A stretch of DNA of 64,000 bases from Mycolicibacterium sp. TUM20985 (GTDB taxonomy: Bacteria > Actinomycetota > Actinomycetes > Mycobacteriales > Mycobacteriaceae): NCBI RefSeq assembly GCF_030295745.1, contig NZ_AP027291.1, forward strand, positions 4,960,001 to 5,024,000, read 5' to 3'. How positions within the stretch are numbered: the stretch's first letter is position 1; each line of letters starts with the position of its first letter. The translations under genes were made by a program, and so were the position numbers. The notes under the pieces were generated by a model. The model searched no databases, was not told the DNA's origin, and worked only from the letters and a program-made list of their open reading frames with translations. This document shows, in pieces, positions 34,866 through 43,189 of the stretch.

Positions 34866-35999
34866 TTAGAAGAGACCCAGCTCTCGCAGACGCGCACCGT
34901 AGGCGTTCACGTCGGCAGCGAACAGCCGCGGTTGCTCGAAGGCGGCGAAGTGCCCACCACGCTCCTGATGCGTGTAATGCACCAGGTTGTAGTGCTTCTC
35001 GGCCCAGACCCGCGGCGTCTGCAGGATCTCGCACGGGTACACGGCATAACCGGTCGGGACGGCGACGCGGCCCTGCCACGGGCTCAGCGCGCCGGTCCCC
35101 GTGCGCGCCGATTCGCAGTAGAGGCGCGCTGCCGACGTCGCCGTGCACGTGAGCCAGTAGAGCATGAGGTTGTCGATCAGGCGGTCGGTGCTCACCGGCA
35201 TACCGTCGCGGGTGTCGCACCATGCGTCGAACTTCTCGAGGATCCAACCGGCCAGCCCGAGGGGAGAGTCGTCCAGTCCGTAACCCACCGAATGCGGACG
35301 CGTCGACTGCACGTCCATGTACGCGGTGCCATTGGCCACCTGGCCGGAAGTCCGGACCATCGCCGCGATTTCGTCCTCGGTGACGCCGTCCATCACATCG
35401 GGCGCGCCTTCAGCGGGTAGGGCGAACAGCATATTGGTATGGATGGCAACGACATTGGGGGTGAAGTGCTCACCGAGGTACCGGGTGACGAGCGCGCCCC
35501 AGTCGCCGCCCTGGGCTACATACCGGTCGTAGCCGAGCTGGGCCATCACGTCGGCGACGGCGGCGGCGACCTTCACGACGTCGACCCCCCGCTCGCTGGT
35601 GGGCCCCGAGAACCCGTAGCCAGGCATCGATACGACCACGACGTGGAAGCGGTCCCGCAGCATCGGCAACGCGTCCAGGAACTCGACGATGGATCCGGGC
35701 CAGCCGTGGGTGAGGACCAACGGGATGGCTCCGGGGTCCGCCGATCGCGCATGCAGCAGATGGACGCGCTGTCCAGCGGCGATGGCGGTGAACGAACCCC
35801 ACCCGTTCAGTTCGTCTTCGGTGCGCCGCCAGTCATACCCACCCGTCCATCGCTCGACGACCGCGCGCAGGAAGCTCTGATCCGTCCCGTAGTCCCCGCC
35901 CGCCCCGTCGATCTCCGCCGGCCAGCGGGCGGTATCGAGGCGGCGTTGCAGATCGTCGAGCTGCGACTGAGCGATCGCGATGGGGAAGGGCTCGGGCAT
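34866..35999 (-). CDS. Epoxide hydrolase (EHN-type)
   Basis: 377-residue alpha/beta-hydrolase with an N-terminal epoxide-hydrolase lid region (about 1-105). Oxyanion motif HGWPGS, nucleophile Asp in AQGGDWGALV (about residue 172), proton-donor Tyr region in the cap and His in ERGGHFAAFEQP (about 355). It opens epoxides by an ester intermediate. The next gene upstream on the same strand (dehalogenase-like) ends 25 bases away, so they may be co-transcribed with the D-aminoacylase. Confidence 0.88.
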   Translation of the reverse strand: MPEPFPIAIAQSQLDDLQRRLDTARWPAEIDGAGGDYGTDQSFLRAVVERWTGGYDWRRTEDELNGWGSFTAIAAGQRVHLLHARSADPGAIPLVLTHGWPGSIVEFLDALPMLRDRFHVVVVSMPGYGFSGPTSERGVDVVKVAAAVADVMAQLGYDRYVAQGGDWGALVTRYLGEHFTPNVVAIHTNMLFALPAEGAPDVMDGVTEDEIAAMVRTSGQVANGTAYMDVQSTRPHSVGYGLDDSPLGLAGWILEKFDAWCDTRDGMPVSTDRLIDNLMLYWLTCTATSAARLYCESARTGTGALSPWQGRVAVPTGYAVYPCEILQTPRVWAEKHYNLVHYTHQERGGHFAAFEQPRLFAADVNAYGARLRELGLF

Positions 36000-36023
36000 T
36001 GCGGTCCTCTCGGGTGCGTTCGG

Positions 36024-37001
36024 TCATGGCTGGGCTGGTGCGGACACGCGGCCGAACACCGCGGGCATCAACTGGTTGAAGACGTCCGCACGCTCCCACT
36101 GCAGGAAATGGCCTGCACCCGGAACTACCAGTGGCCCAATGCGATTGCGGAACGCCCGCTCACACCGGGGGACGAAGTCTTCACCGATGGCGTGGTCGTC
36201 GGGCCCATACAGGATCAGGGTCCGGACGTCGACGGCGTCCATCAGGGGGAATTCGGGCATCGCCCGGTCGTAGGCCAGCTGATAGGTCGCCCAGCCTGCG
36301 CGCAACCGTGCTTCGTCGGAGAACGGTTCGGTCATGAAGTCGACGTCCGCCTGCTCGAAGGCAAATCGCGAGGCCCAGAGCCGGCTGGTGTACATCGAGG
36401 CGACCCACTGTCGACGGGCCTGCTCCGAACCCAGCATCGCGGCCAGCTCGTCGGGAAACGCTCCCTGCATCCACCGGTAGTCCCCCGTCGGATCGGAGCC
36501 GGCCGCCCCAGTAGCGATGTCATCGAACGTGATTCCCGAATAGTCGACGCCCATCGGCGGCACGGTGTTGAACACGCAGAACCCGTCCACGAAGCCGGGG
36601 TAACGGTGGATGAGGTCGGTGGCGACGACGCCGCCTACGTCGCTCGCCGCGATCACGCACGACGCATGACCCAGGTGGTCGTGGACCAACGCGTGAAGGT
36701 CGCGTGAGTAGGTGACGATGTCGTGCTGATCGTCGGGCGGAAGATCGCTGTCCCCGAAGCCCCGCAGGTCGGGTGCAATGACCTCGAAGCCCGATGCCGC
36801 CAGCACCTCGACGTTACGCCACCAGATCCGCTTGGTCTCCGGGTAGCCGTGGATCAGCAACAGCGGTACCCCGCCGACACCCTCCCGAACATAGGACAGC
36901 GAAACACCCTCGGCGACAACGGCCTTCTCGATCGTGAAGGCGTCCGGCGGTGGCAGGACGGGCTGCGTGGGCCGATGCCGCGGGTCGTATCGAAAGGCCA
37001 C
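36024..37001 (-). CDS. Alpha/beta-hydrolase, haloacetate dehalogenase/epoxide hydrolase-like
   Basis: 325-residue alpha/beta-hydrolase: LLLIHGYPETKRIWW (oxyanion), DLRGFGDSD, nucleophile Asp in IAASDVGGVVATDL (about residue 122), and His in VPGAGHFLQWER. The Asp nucleophile groups it with dehalogenases and epoxide hydrolases, not esterases. It starts one base after the D-aminoacylase stop, so the two are one operon. Confidence 0.82.
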   Translation of the reverse strand: MAFRYDPRHRPTQPVLPPPDAFTIEKAVVAEGVSLSYVREGVGGVPLLLIHGYPETKRIWWRNVEVLAASGFEVIAPDLRGFGDSDLPPDDQHDIVTYSRDLHALVHDHLGHASCVIAASDVGGVVATDLIHRYPGFVDGFCVFNTVPPMGVDYSGITFDDIATGAAGSDPTGDYRWMQGAFPDELAAMLGSEQARRQWVASMYTSRLWASRFAFEQADVDFMTEPFSDEARLRAGWATYQLAYDRAMPEFPLMDAVDVRTLILYGPDDHAIGEDFVPRCERAFRNRIGPLVVPGAGHFLQWERADVFNQLMPAVFGRVSAPAQP

Positions 37002-38762
37002 TCAGCGGGCTCCGCGCACCAGCCGACCGGGGCGTGCACCCGTGTCGGCGCCAGCGCGGCGCGTGACGACTCCGCTGACGACGGTGGCGTCGTAGCCCGA
37101 CGCACCCTGGACCAACCGGTGCCCACCCGCCGGCAGGTCGTAGGCCATCCGCGGGGCGTGCAGCGTCAACGCGTCCATGTCGATGACGTTCATGTCGGCC
37201 TTCTTGCCCACGCCGATGACGCCGCGATCGGTGAGACCGAACAGCTGCGCGGTGTCGTGCGCCTGCTTGCGGATGACGTACTCCAGCGACAGCTGAGCGC
37301 CGCGGTGACGATCCCTCGCCCAGTGCGTCAGCAGGAACGTGGGATAGGACGCGTCACAGATCATGCTGCAGTGCGCACCGCCGTCGGAGAGTCCCACGAC
37401 GCCCGCGGGGTGGGTGATCATCTCGCGGATGGCGTCGTGATTTCCGTTGGAGTAGTTGAACATCGGGTACATCAGCATGTTGCCCGCATCGGCCTCGAGC
37501 ATCAGGTCGTACATCGTGGCCAGCATGTCCTCCCCCCGCTCGCGCGCGATCGCGGCGACCGTCTGATCGGCGGTGGGTTCGTAGTCGGGCGGCTGGCCGA
37601 GGTAGTACAGCCGTTCGCTGCCGTACTGGGCCAGGGCGAACATGCCGTCGAACAGCTTGTTGGGATCGATCGGTAGATCGTCCTCGGCCAGGATGGCTGC
37701 CCGCACTGCGGGTTCGGCGAGCCGGGCGGCGAGTTCCTCACGGGAGCACTCGGCCTTCAGCCGCCGATAGGTCGGTCGGTGGGTGAAGGCGTGATGGCCG
37801 GGAAACCCGAGCAGCATGCCGAAGGGGCGCGCCGCGATCTGCGGGTGCAGTCGGCTACCGGCATCGTGGGCGGCGGCCGAGATGTCGAGCTGCTCACGCC
37901 ACAGATCCGGGGCGGCGTCGACCTGGATCAGCGCAAAGCTGAGGGCGCAGTCGATCTCGGCGCCGAGCCGCTGCATCCACTCCAATTCCTTCTTGGGGGC
38001 CACGATGTCCTCACCCGCCGCGCCCTGCGGGGCGAGCTCGAAGACACTGGCCCCACCCGCCGCCATGGCGCGGCCGAGGGCGAACAGTTCATCCTCGGCG
38101 GCATACGTCCCCGGGACGGGTTCACCGTCCATCGCGCGGTGGGCAATGGTGCGCGATGACGAAAAGCCAAGTGCGCCAGCCTCGACGGCCTCCCGGACCA
38201 GCCGGCTCATTGCAGCGATGTCCTCCGGGGTGGCCGCCTCGTTGCGCGCGCCGCGCTCACCCATCGCGTATGCGCGAACCGTGCCGTGCGCGATCTGGCT
38301 GCCGAAGTCGACGGCCAGTTCACGCGTGCCGATCACGTCGAGGTACTCGGCGTAGCTCTCCCACCCCCACGTGATGCCCTCGGTCAGCGCCGTGCCCGGA
38401 ATGTCCTCGACACCCTCCATCAGCGCGATCAACCACTCCTCGCTGCCGGGCCGCACCGGGGCGAACCCGACGCCACAGTTGCCCGCGACGACCGTCGTCA
38501 CACCGTGATTGCTGGACGGTTCGAGCACGCTGTCCCAGCTGACCTGACCGTCGTAGTGGGTGTGGATGTCGACGAAACCCGGCGCGACGATCTTGCCCGT
38601 GGCATCGATCGTCTCGGTCGCGTCGCCCTCCAGCGGGGCGTCGCCTGGACCGCGGCGGCGGATCTCGACGATCTTGCCGTCCTTGACTCCCACGTCCGCG
38701 GTGAATCGGTCAGCGCCAGTGCCGTCCACCACGGTCCCGCCGGTGATCTTCAGGTCGAACAC
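37002..38762 (-). CDS. D-aminoacylase / N-acyl-D-amino-acid deacylase family amidohydrolase
   Basis: 586-residue amidohydrolase-superfamily enzyme. N-terminal composite beta domain (ITGGTVVDGTGADRFTADVGV), metal motif FVDIHTHYDGQ (about 68-78), VVAGNCGVGFAP with the Cys typical of D-aminoacylases, late GGAHCSMICDASYP and VIDMDALTLHAPR. The family removes acyl groups from D-amino acids or acts on related amides. First gene of an operon with the two alpha/beta-hydrolases. It diverges from a TetR gene over twin operators, so induction by substrate is likely. Confidence 0.85.
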   Translation of the reverse strand: MFDLKITGGTVVDGTGADRFTADVGVKDGKIVEIRRRGPGDAPLEGDATETIDATGKIVAPGFVDIHTHYDGQVSWDSVLEPSSNHGVTTVVAGNCGVGFAPVRPGSEEWLIALMEGVEDIPGTALTEGITWGWESYAEYLDVIGTRELAVDFGSQIAHGTVRAYAMGERGARNEAATPEDIAAMSRLVREAVEAGALGFSSSRTIAHRAMDGEPVPGTYAAEDELFALGRAMAAGGASVFELAPQGAAGEDIVAPKKELEWMQRLGAEIDCALSFALIQVDAAPDLWREQLDISAAAHDAGSRLHPQIAARPFGMLLGFPGHHAFTHRPTYRRLKAECSREELAARLAEPAVRAAILAEDDLPIDPNKLFDGMFALAQYGSERLYYLGQPPDYEPTADQTVAAIARERGEDMLATMYDLMLEADAGNMLMYPMFNYSNGNHDAIREMITHPAGVVGLSDGGAHCSMICDASYPTFLLTHWARDRHRGAQLSLEYVIRKQAHDTAQLFGLTDRGVIGVGKKADMNVIDMDALTLHAPRMAYDLPAGGHRLVQGASGYDATVVSGVVTRRAGADTGARPGRLVRGAR

Positions 38763-38804
38763 GTCTTCCTCCTCGCGCGCAGCTGCCCGGATCGTCGTCG
38801 AGAA

Positions 38805-38842
38805 TGTAACACCGTTACAACCGCCAATGTAATACCGTTACA
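38805..38842. promoter_or_regulatory. Twin TetR operators
   Basis: TGTAAC-ACC-GTTACA (perfect, 38805-38819) and TGTAAT-ACC-GTTACA (one mismatch, 38828-38842), 23 bases apart centre to centre, in the gap between the divergent D-aminoacylase and TetR genes. Two helical-turn-spaced sites suit cooperative binding of two TetR dimers. Confidence 0.8.
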
Positions 38843-38879
38843 GGCGCGAAAGAGGATCGACCGACCGGAGGTGAGAGCG

Positions 38880-39518
38880 ATGGCGCCACTGCCTCGCAAC
38901 TCCCCCGGAGATCGTGGAGTCACGGCCGAGGCGGTTCTCGAAACCGCCGCCCGGCTGATCGAACTCGACGGGGTCAAGGCACTCACCATGCGCAACCTCG
39001 CCGACCAACTCGGTGTCGCGGTGACCTCCATCTACTGGCACGTCGGCGGTCGCGACCAACTCCTGGACAACCTGGTCGAGCGCCTCCTCGGCGAGTTGGC
39101 GAATCTCCCCGTCGACGGTGACTCCCCCGTCGAACGCATTGCGTCACTAGCTCGTGCGCAACGCCGGGTGCTGATCGAGCGGCAGCATCTGCTCGGCATC
39201 GCCCACGAGCGCGACCGAACGCCGCAACTGTTCCTGCCGATTCAGCAAGCCCTGGCAGCACAATTGGCGCAGATCGGCGTGACCGGAACCGACGCTGCAC
39301 TCATCCTGCGGGCCGTCCAGGTGCACGTCATCTCGTCGGCGGTCATGCAGTTCTCCGCGGTGCGCGGGGCCAAGCACGACGAGGAGGACCCCTCGCTCTG
39401 GGCCGACGCCTGGCCCGATCAGGCACTCGTCGAAGCCCTCCAGGCCCCCACCGACTACGACGCGGTCTTCGAGTACGGGCTGCACGCGCTGATGGCAACG
39501 CTGCCGCAGTCTGGGTGA
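38880..39518 (+). CDS. TetR family regulator of the D-aminoacylase operon
   Basis: 212 residues. N-terminal TetR helix-turn-helix (ALTMRNLADQLGVAVTSIYWHVGGRDQLLDNL in pattern, residues about 31-60) and a TetR_C-type all-helical ligand domain. ATG 38880 follows GGAGG by eight bases; GTG 38871 is in frame. The long open frame upstream to 38286 is the antisense of the amidohydrolase. It should repress the divergent operon and itself through the sites at 38805-38842. Confidence 0.9.
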   Translation: MAPLPRNSPGDRGVTAEAVLETAARLIELDGVKALTMRNLADQLGVAVTSIYWHVGGRDQLLDNLVERLLGELANLPVDGDSPVERIASLARAQRRVLIERQHLLGIAHERDRTPQLFLPIQQALAAQLAQIGVTGTDAALILRAVQVHVISSAVMQFSAVRGAKHDEEDPSLWADAWPDQALVEALQAPTDYDAVFEYGLHALMATLPQSG

Positions 39519-39601
39519 GGTTGAGTCGCTGCCCTGGAGGCACCGACTGCGGGAGGTCCGTCGACATGTTCTTGCCGCACGCCCACTCACTCGACAACGG
39601 A

Positions 39602-39615
39602 TACCCCCTGGGGTA
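39602..39615. promoter_or_regulatory. CsoR/CstR-type operator
   Basis: TACCCC-CT-GGGGTA palindrome 50 bases before the CsoR-like pseudogene, the classic G/C-tract-flanked operator of this repressor family. A second half-like GCATACCCCCA follows at 39631-39641. It survives although its repressor gene is broken. Confidence 0.65.
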
Positions 39616-39664
39616 CCGTGGAAGACGGGGGCATACCCCCACTGGCAAAGCGAGGAGCGCACGA

Positions 39665-39931
39665 ATGGTCGGAGACGAAGAAGCCGTCAACGTGGTGCTC
39701 AACCGGCCACGGCGTGCCCACGGGCAGCTCGCGGGCGTCTCGATGATCGAGCAGGGGCGCGACTGGCAACGACGTCGTCATACATCTGGCGGCGGTATCC
39801 CGTGCGCTTGACAAGGCTGGATTCAAGATCGTCGCGACGGGGCTTCGGCAGTGCCTGGCCGGCGAAACGCCGGAGACGCTGAACCAATGAGCGAGGCCGA
39901 GCTGAAAAAACTCTTCCTCGCGCTCGCCTGA
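39665..39931 (+). pseudogene. CsoR/CstR-like repressor, frameshifted
   Basis: A CsoR-family gene in three frames: MVGDEEAVNVVLNRPRRAHG... to EQGRDW, then NDVVIHLAAVSRALDKAGFK to LAGETPE, then MSEAELKKLFLALA to the stop at 39931. The first break is one extra G exactly in the codon that would encode the conserved ligand Cys (TGGC where TGC is expected). The second removes one base before the last 16 codons. GAGGAG precedes the ATG. Its position before rhodanese, TauE and a persulfide dioxygenase marks it as the sulfide-sensing CstR type. Confidence 0.82.
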
Positions 39932-39948
39932 ACTACGGAGGGAACGCC

Positions 39949-40029
39949 ATGACGCTCGCCACCACACAGCATGCCTCGATCGACGACGCCCCGTCGATCA
40001 CGCGCCAGCAGAAGCCGACTTGGAGGTAG
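39949..40029 (+). pseudogene. Remnant N-terminus, probably of a rhodanese
   Basis: Good ribosome site (GGAGGGA) and ATG open a frame MTLATTQHASIDDAPSITRQ that stops after 26 codons. Small rhodaneses in such sulfide clusters begin in this way, before their VIDVRTPAEFE block, which is missing. The following 140 bases hold no further recognisable part. The identity is inferred from context. Confidence 0.45.
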
Positions 40030-40171
40030 GGACCGCAATCGGGAAGCCACGTGGGTTCACACTGCCGTTGAATGTCGCAGGGCCGCAGGCGAACTGGGCG
40101 CCGCGTCCGGCCCTTTGGCTCTAGCACGGTTTACGAAGACTTGAACTTTGCGGGCGTGGGGAAATTGTCAT

Positions 40172-40408
40172 ATGACGACAATCACTCGTTTGGCCCTGGG
40201 CGGGGTCATCGGCATCCTGCTGGGCCTACTCGGGGGCGGCGGCTCCATCCTGGCCGAGCCCGCGTTGGTCTACGTGATCCACCTGGACGTCAATCGAGCG
40301 ATCCCCAAGGTGCGCGCAAGCCAGGTGCCGTGGCGCTACAGCGCGGTCCGCCTACCTGTGTTCACCGTCGACGCCTACGTCCTCGTCGACACCATCCTGC
40401 CGCCTTAG
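40172..40408 (+). pseudogene. Truncated TauE/SafE sulfur-compound exporter
   Basis: Starts as a TauE/SafE membrane exporter (MTTITRLALGGVIGILLGLLG, in part; ALVYVI, LDVNRAIP) but jumps from the second helix to KVRASQVPWR with the intervening helix deleted, and stops at 78 codons where the family has about 250. It cannot form a transporter. An upstream in-frame GTG/ATG at 40148 is less likely as original start. Confidence 0.75.
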
Positions 40409-40473
40409 CGGCTCCTACTCCTGCACGCACGGAACGAATCGCGTTGCCGCACAACTGAAGGGGAATCTCCATC

Positions 40474-41820
40474 ATGATCGTGTCCATCATCGAAACCTCC
40501 GGCCTCGGTGACCGCAGCTACCTGGTCAGCGACGACGATGTGGCCGTCGTCATCGACCCGCAGCGTGACATCGACCGAGTGCTCAGGCTCGCGTCCGAGC
40601 ACGGCGTGCGAATAACCCACGTGCTGGAGACCCACATCCACAACGATTATGTCACCGGCGGACTGGAGCTCGCCCGCGTCGCCGACGCCGAGTACGTGGT
40701 CCCCGCCGGAGACGACGTCGACTACGAACGGCGCGCGATCGGCGACGGTGACGTCATCGACGCCGGTCCAATTCAACTCAAGGCCATGCACACGCCCGGC
40801 CACACCCACCACCACATCAGCTACGTGCTTAGCGATCCGAACGGTGTGAGCGTCGCGGTGTTCACCGGAGGATCGATGTTGCACGGCACGACGGGGCGCA
40901 CCGACCTCCTCGGGCCCGAGCACACCTCCGAGCTGACGCACGCTCAGTTCCACTCGGTCCGGCGTCTCGCCGACGAATTGCCCGACGGTGTCGAGGTGTA
41001 CCCCACCCACGGGTTCGGGAGCTTCTGCTCGGCCACCCCCAGCAACGGCGATTCCTCCACCATCGCCGATGAGCGCCAACACAATCCGGCCCTCACCCAG
41101 GACGAGCAGGCCTACGTCGACCAACTCATCGCCGGCCTGTCCGCCTACCCCGCCTACTACGCCCACATGGGCGTCATCAACGCGGCCGGTCCCGAACCCG
41201 TGGACCTGTCCACCCCCGAACCCGTCGATCCCACCGAGCTACGCCGCCGCATCGAGGTCGGCGAATGGGTCGTCGACCTGCGCAACCGCACGGCGTTCGC
41301 CGCGGGACACCTCGACGGTACGTACGCATTCGAGTTGTCCAACTCATTCGTCACCTACCTCGGATGGCTCTACCGGTGGGGCGCACCATTGACGCTCATT
41401 GGTGATGACGACGCGCAGATCGCCGATGCCCGAAGGGAACTCGTCCGAATTGGGGTCGACAACGTCACCGGTTCATCCGTCGGAGACATCGCGAAGCTCT
41501 CTGGCGGCACGCCTCCGAGGTCGTATCGAGTTGCGGACTTCGGCGAACTCGCCGAGGCGATGAACGAGCGCGGGCTCACAGTTCTCGACGTTCGCCAACA
41601 GGGTGAGTACGCCGAGAGCCACATCACGGGCGCGATCCACATCCCCCTTCACGAATTGCTGGATCGCACAGCCGAAGTGCCCACCGGAGAAGTATGGGTG
41701 CACTGCGGCTCGGGCTACCGCTCGTCCATCGCGGCGTCGATGATCGACGAGCCCGGCCGCGACGTCGTCCTCGTCGACGACACCTACGACGGCGCCGACA
41801 CGCTCGATCGGACGGTCTGA
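40474..41820 (+). CDS. Persulfide dioxygenase-rhodanese fusion (CstB-like)
   Basis: 448-residue fusion. N-terminal metallo-beta-lactamase fold persulfide dioxygenase (ETHE1/CstB type) with ETHIHNDYVTGG (metal His/Asp), MHTPGHTHHHISY and PTHGFGSFC. A first rhodanese module (about 258-350, WVVDLRNRTAFAAGHLDG) lacks the Cys loop. The second rhodanese (about 352-448) is active-type: LDVRQQGEYAESHITGA and catalytic Cys in VHCGSGYRS. It would oxidise low-molecular-weight persulfides and handle thiosulfate. It is the only intact member of a sulfide-detoxification cluster whose regulator, rhodanese and exporter are broken. Confidence 0.88.
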   Translation: MIVSIIETSGLGDRSYLVSDDDVAVVIDPQRDIDRVLRLASEHGVRITHVLETHIHNDYVTGGLELARVADAEYVVPAGDDVDYERRAIGDGDVIDAGPIQLKAMHTPGHTHHHISYVLSDPNGVSVAVFTGGSMLHGTTGRTDLLGPEHTSELTHAQFHSVRRLADELPDGVEVYPTHGFGSFCSATPSNGDSSTIADERQHNPALTQDEQAYVDQLIAGLSAYPAYYAHMGVINAAGPEPVDLSTPEPVDPTELRRRIEVGEWVVDLRNRTAFAAGHLDGTYAFELSNSFVTYLGWLYRWGAPLTLIGDDDAQIADARRELVRIGVDNVTGSSVGDIAKLSGGTPPRSYRVADFGELAEAMNERGLTVLDVRQQGEYAESHITGAIHIPLHELLDRTAEVPTGEVWVHCGSGYRSSIAASMIDEPGRDVVLVDDTYDGADTLDRTV

Positions 41821-42038
41821 GGAATCCGGCAGGCGGGCACGCCGAGATGCGCTCGAGCGCAGCCCGAACGGGCCGATGACGCAGCCACCGCCGTCGTAGT
41901 CGTTGTACCCGCCGTCCCCGTAGTTGGGTGGCGTGGGCGGCGGTGGGCCCCCAGTTCGGCCCTCCCCCGTTCCGCCCCGGGCCGCCGGGTCCGTGATCCC
42001 AGCCGCGGTCCTGGGCCCATCCCGATCCCGAAACGGTG

Positions 42039-42260
42039 TCAACGTGCAGCGGTGGCAATGATGTGGTGTTGCACGTTCTTCGGATAGTGGGGACGCAGTG
42101 CGGCAGCGAGGATGCGATCGACGGTGCGGTCGGGCAGGAACTGCACCAGGCGCACGAGCGCAGCTTCGCGGCCGACGGTGTAGCGAGTACGCGGCTTTCG
42201 CACCGTGACGGCCATGGCGATCACGTTCGCTGCCGCGGAGGCGGGCAGAGCCGACGAAGT
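42039..42260 (-). pseudogene. C-terminal fragment of a short-chain dehydrogenase
   Basis: The frame reads ANVIAMAVTVRKPRTRYTVG and LVRLVQFLPDRTVDRILAAAL, the C-terminal tail of classical SDR proteins of the kind with 'P-TRY-VG' near the end. The Rossmann part with the TGxxxGxG and YxxxK motifs is absent upstream. The rest of 41821-42383 has no gene; a Pro/Gly-rich frame (minus strand, about 41840-42010) resembles the end of a secreted mycobacterial protein but has no start. Confidence 0.6.
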
Positions 42261-42383
42261 GGATGACTTGGCCTGCGCACTGACCGCCCGCTGATGATGA
42301 CAGCACCGGCCCGGCCAGTATTCGTGCGTCATCACATCTCAACTCGACCGAGACGCACCCGTCACACCCCGAGTCACATCGGC

Positions 42384-42414
42384 TTGACAGATCTATACCC
42401 CTCAGGGGTATATT
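42384..42414 (+). promoter_or_regulatory. Copper-responsive promoter with CsoR box
   Basis: TTGACA (-35, 42384-42389) is followed by TATACCCC-TCA-GGGGTATA (42394-42412), a perfect 8-3-8 CsoR operator that fills the spacer and covers the -10 (GGTATA or TATATT, 42407-42414). A second, imperfect box (ACACCCCGAGGGGGTA) lies at 42421-42436. CsoR bound here would occlude RNA polymerase until copper binds. Confidence 0.85.
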
Positions 42415-42454
42415 GCAGTTACACCCCGAGGGGGTATTACGGAAGGAGAGGTCC

Positions 42455-42748
42455 ATGGACACGACGGCGCCCGGGTACGCAGACTCGAAAGACGCACATC
42501 TCAAGCGACTGCGCAGGATTGAGGGGCAGGTCCGCGGTCTGGCACGAATGGTCGATGAGGACGCCTACTGCATTGACGTGCTCACCCAGATTTCGGCGGC
42601 AACCAAAGCGCTGGAGTCGGTGGCGTTGTCGCTTCTCGACGAACATCTGTCCCATTGCGTCCGTGACGCAATCCACCAGGGTGGCGAGATGGCCGACCAG
42701 AAGATCGATGAGGCTTCGGCGGCAATCGCGCGTCTCGTCCGCTCCTGA
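42455..42748 (+). CDS. csoR: Copper-sensing repressor CsoR
   Basis: 97-residue CsoR-family repressor, all helical, DNA-binding as a tetramer. Cu(I) ligands are all present: Cys in EDAYCIDVL, and His and Cys in DEHLSHCVRDAI. The lead-in LKRLRRIEGQVRGLARMV is the family signature. GGAAGGAGAG precedes the ATG at 42455; the in-frame upstream start at 42413 would lie inside the operator. Operon order csoR-copZ-copA indicates copper efflux under its own control. Confidence 0.93.
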   Translation: MDTTAPGYADSKDAHLKRLRRIEGQVRGLARMVDEDAYCIDVLTQISAATKALESVALSLLDEHLSHCVRDAIHQGGEMADQKIDEASAAIARLVRS

Positions 42749-42790
42749 GCGCACATCCGACCTTCATCCCGCAGGTGAAAGTAGCCAGAA

Positions 42791-43189
42791 ATGACCCAAC
42801 AGCACAACGCTTTTCTGCCTCTGATTCCGTCGACCTCGTCGGGCTGCACATGCTGCGTACCGAGGTCCTCTGACACATACCCAACGGCCACGCTCAAGGA
42901 GACCGCGATGAACACGACCACCAAGTCCTACGCCGTCACCGGCATGACTTGCAGTCACTGCGTCGCTGCGGTGACCACAGAACTCGGCGCACTCGCCGGC
43001 GTCACCGACGTTCAGGTCGATCTGGTTGCCGAAGGCACATCCACCGTGACGATCTCCAGCGACGCACCACTGATCGCGGAGCAGGTCGCCGCCGCACTCG
43101 ACGAGGCCGGCGACTACCGCCTGTCCACCAATCAACCGCACCAGCGGCTCGACGTTACACGAGCCCCGTTTTCGAAGGACAAAGCATGA
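42791..43189 (+). CDS. CopZ-like copper chaperone with Cys-rich N-terminal tail
   Basis: 132 residues. An N-terminal tail with SGCTCCVP (residues 17-24) precedes a heavy-metal-associated domain: YAVTGMTCSHCVAAVTTELG (Cu-binding MTCxxC). The tail is in frame with the domain. I recall similar Cys-rich leaders on actinobacterial CopZ proteins, so ATG 42791 is taken; ATG 42908 would give a plain 93-residue chaperone. The stop overlaps the start of the ATPase gene (ATGA), so chaperone and pump are coupled. Confidence 0.82.
   Translation: MTQQHNAFLPLIPSTSSGCTCCVPRSSDTYPTATLKETAMNTTTKSYAVTGMTCSHCVAAVTTELGALAGVTDVQVDLVAEGTSTVTISSDAPLIAEQVAAALDEAGDYRLSTNQPHQRLDVTRAPFSKDKA

Noticed and set aside
35439..37676. 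Long plus-strand frames opposite the epoxide hydrolase and dehalogenase-like genes
   Set aside because: Antisense shadows; both minus-strand genes have complete catalytic residues.
41840..42010. Pro/Gly-rich minus-strand frame (PPPPTPPNYGDGGYND and CVIGPFGL)
   Set aside because: Resembles the tail of a secreted mycobacterial protein but has no start, signal peptide or ribosome site; too short to call.
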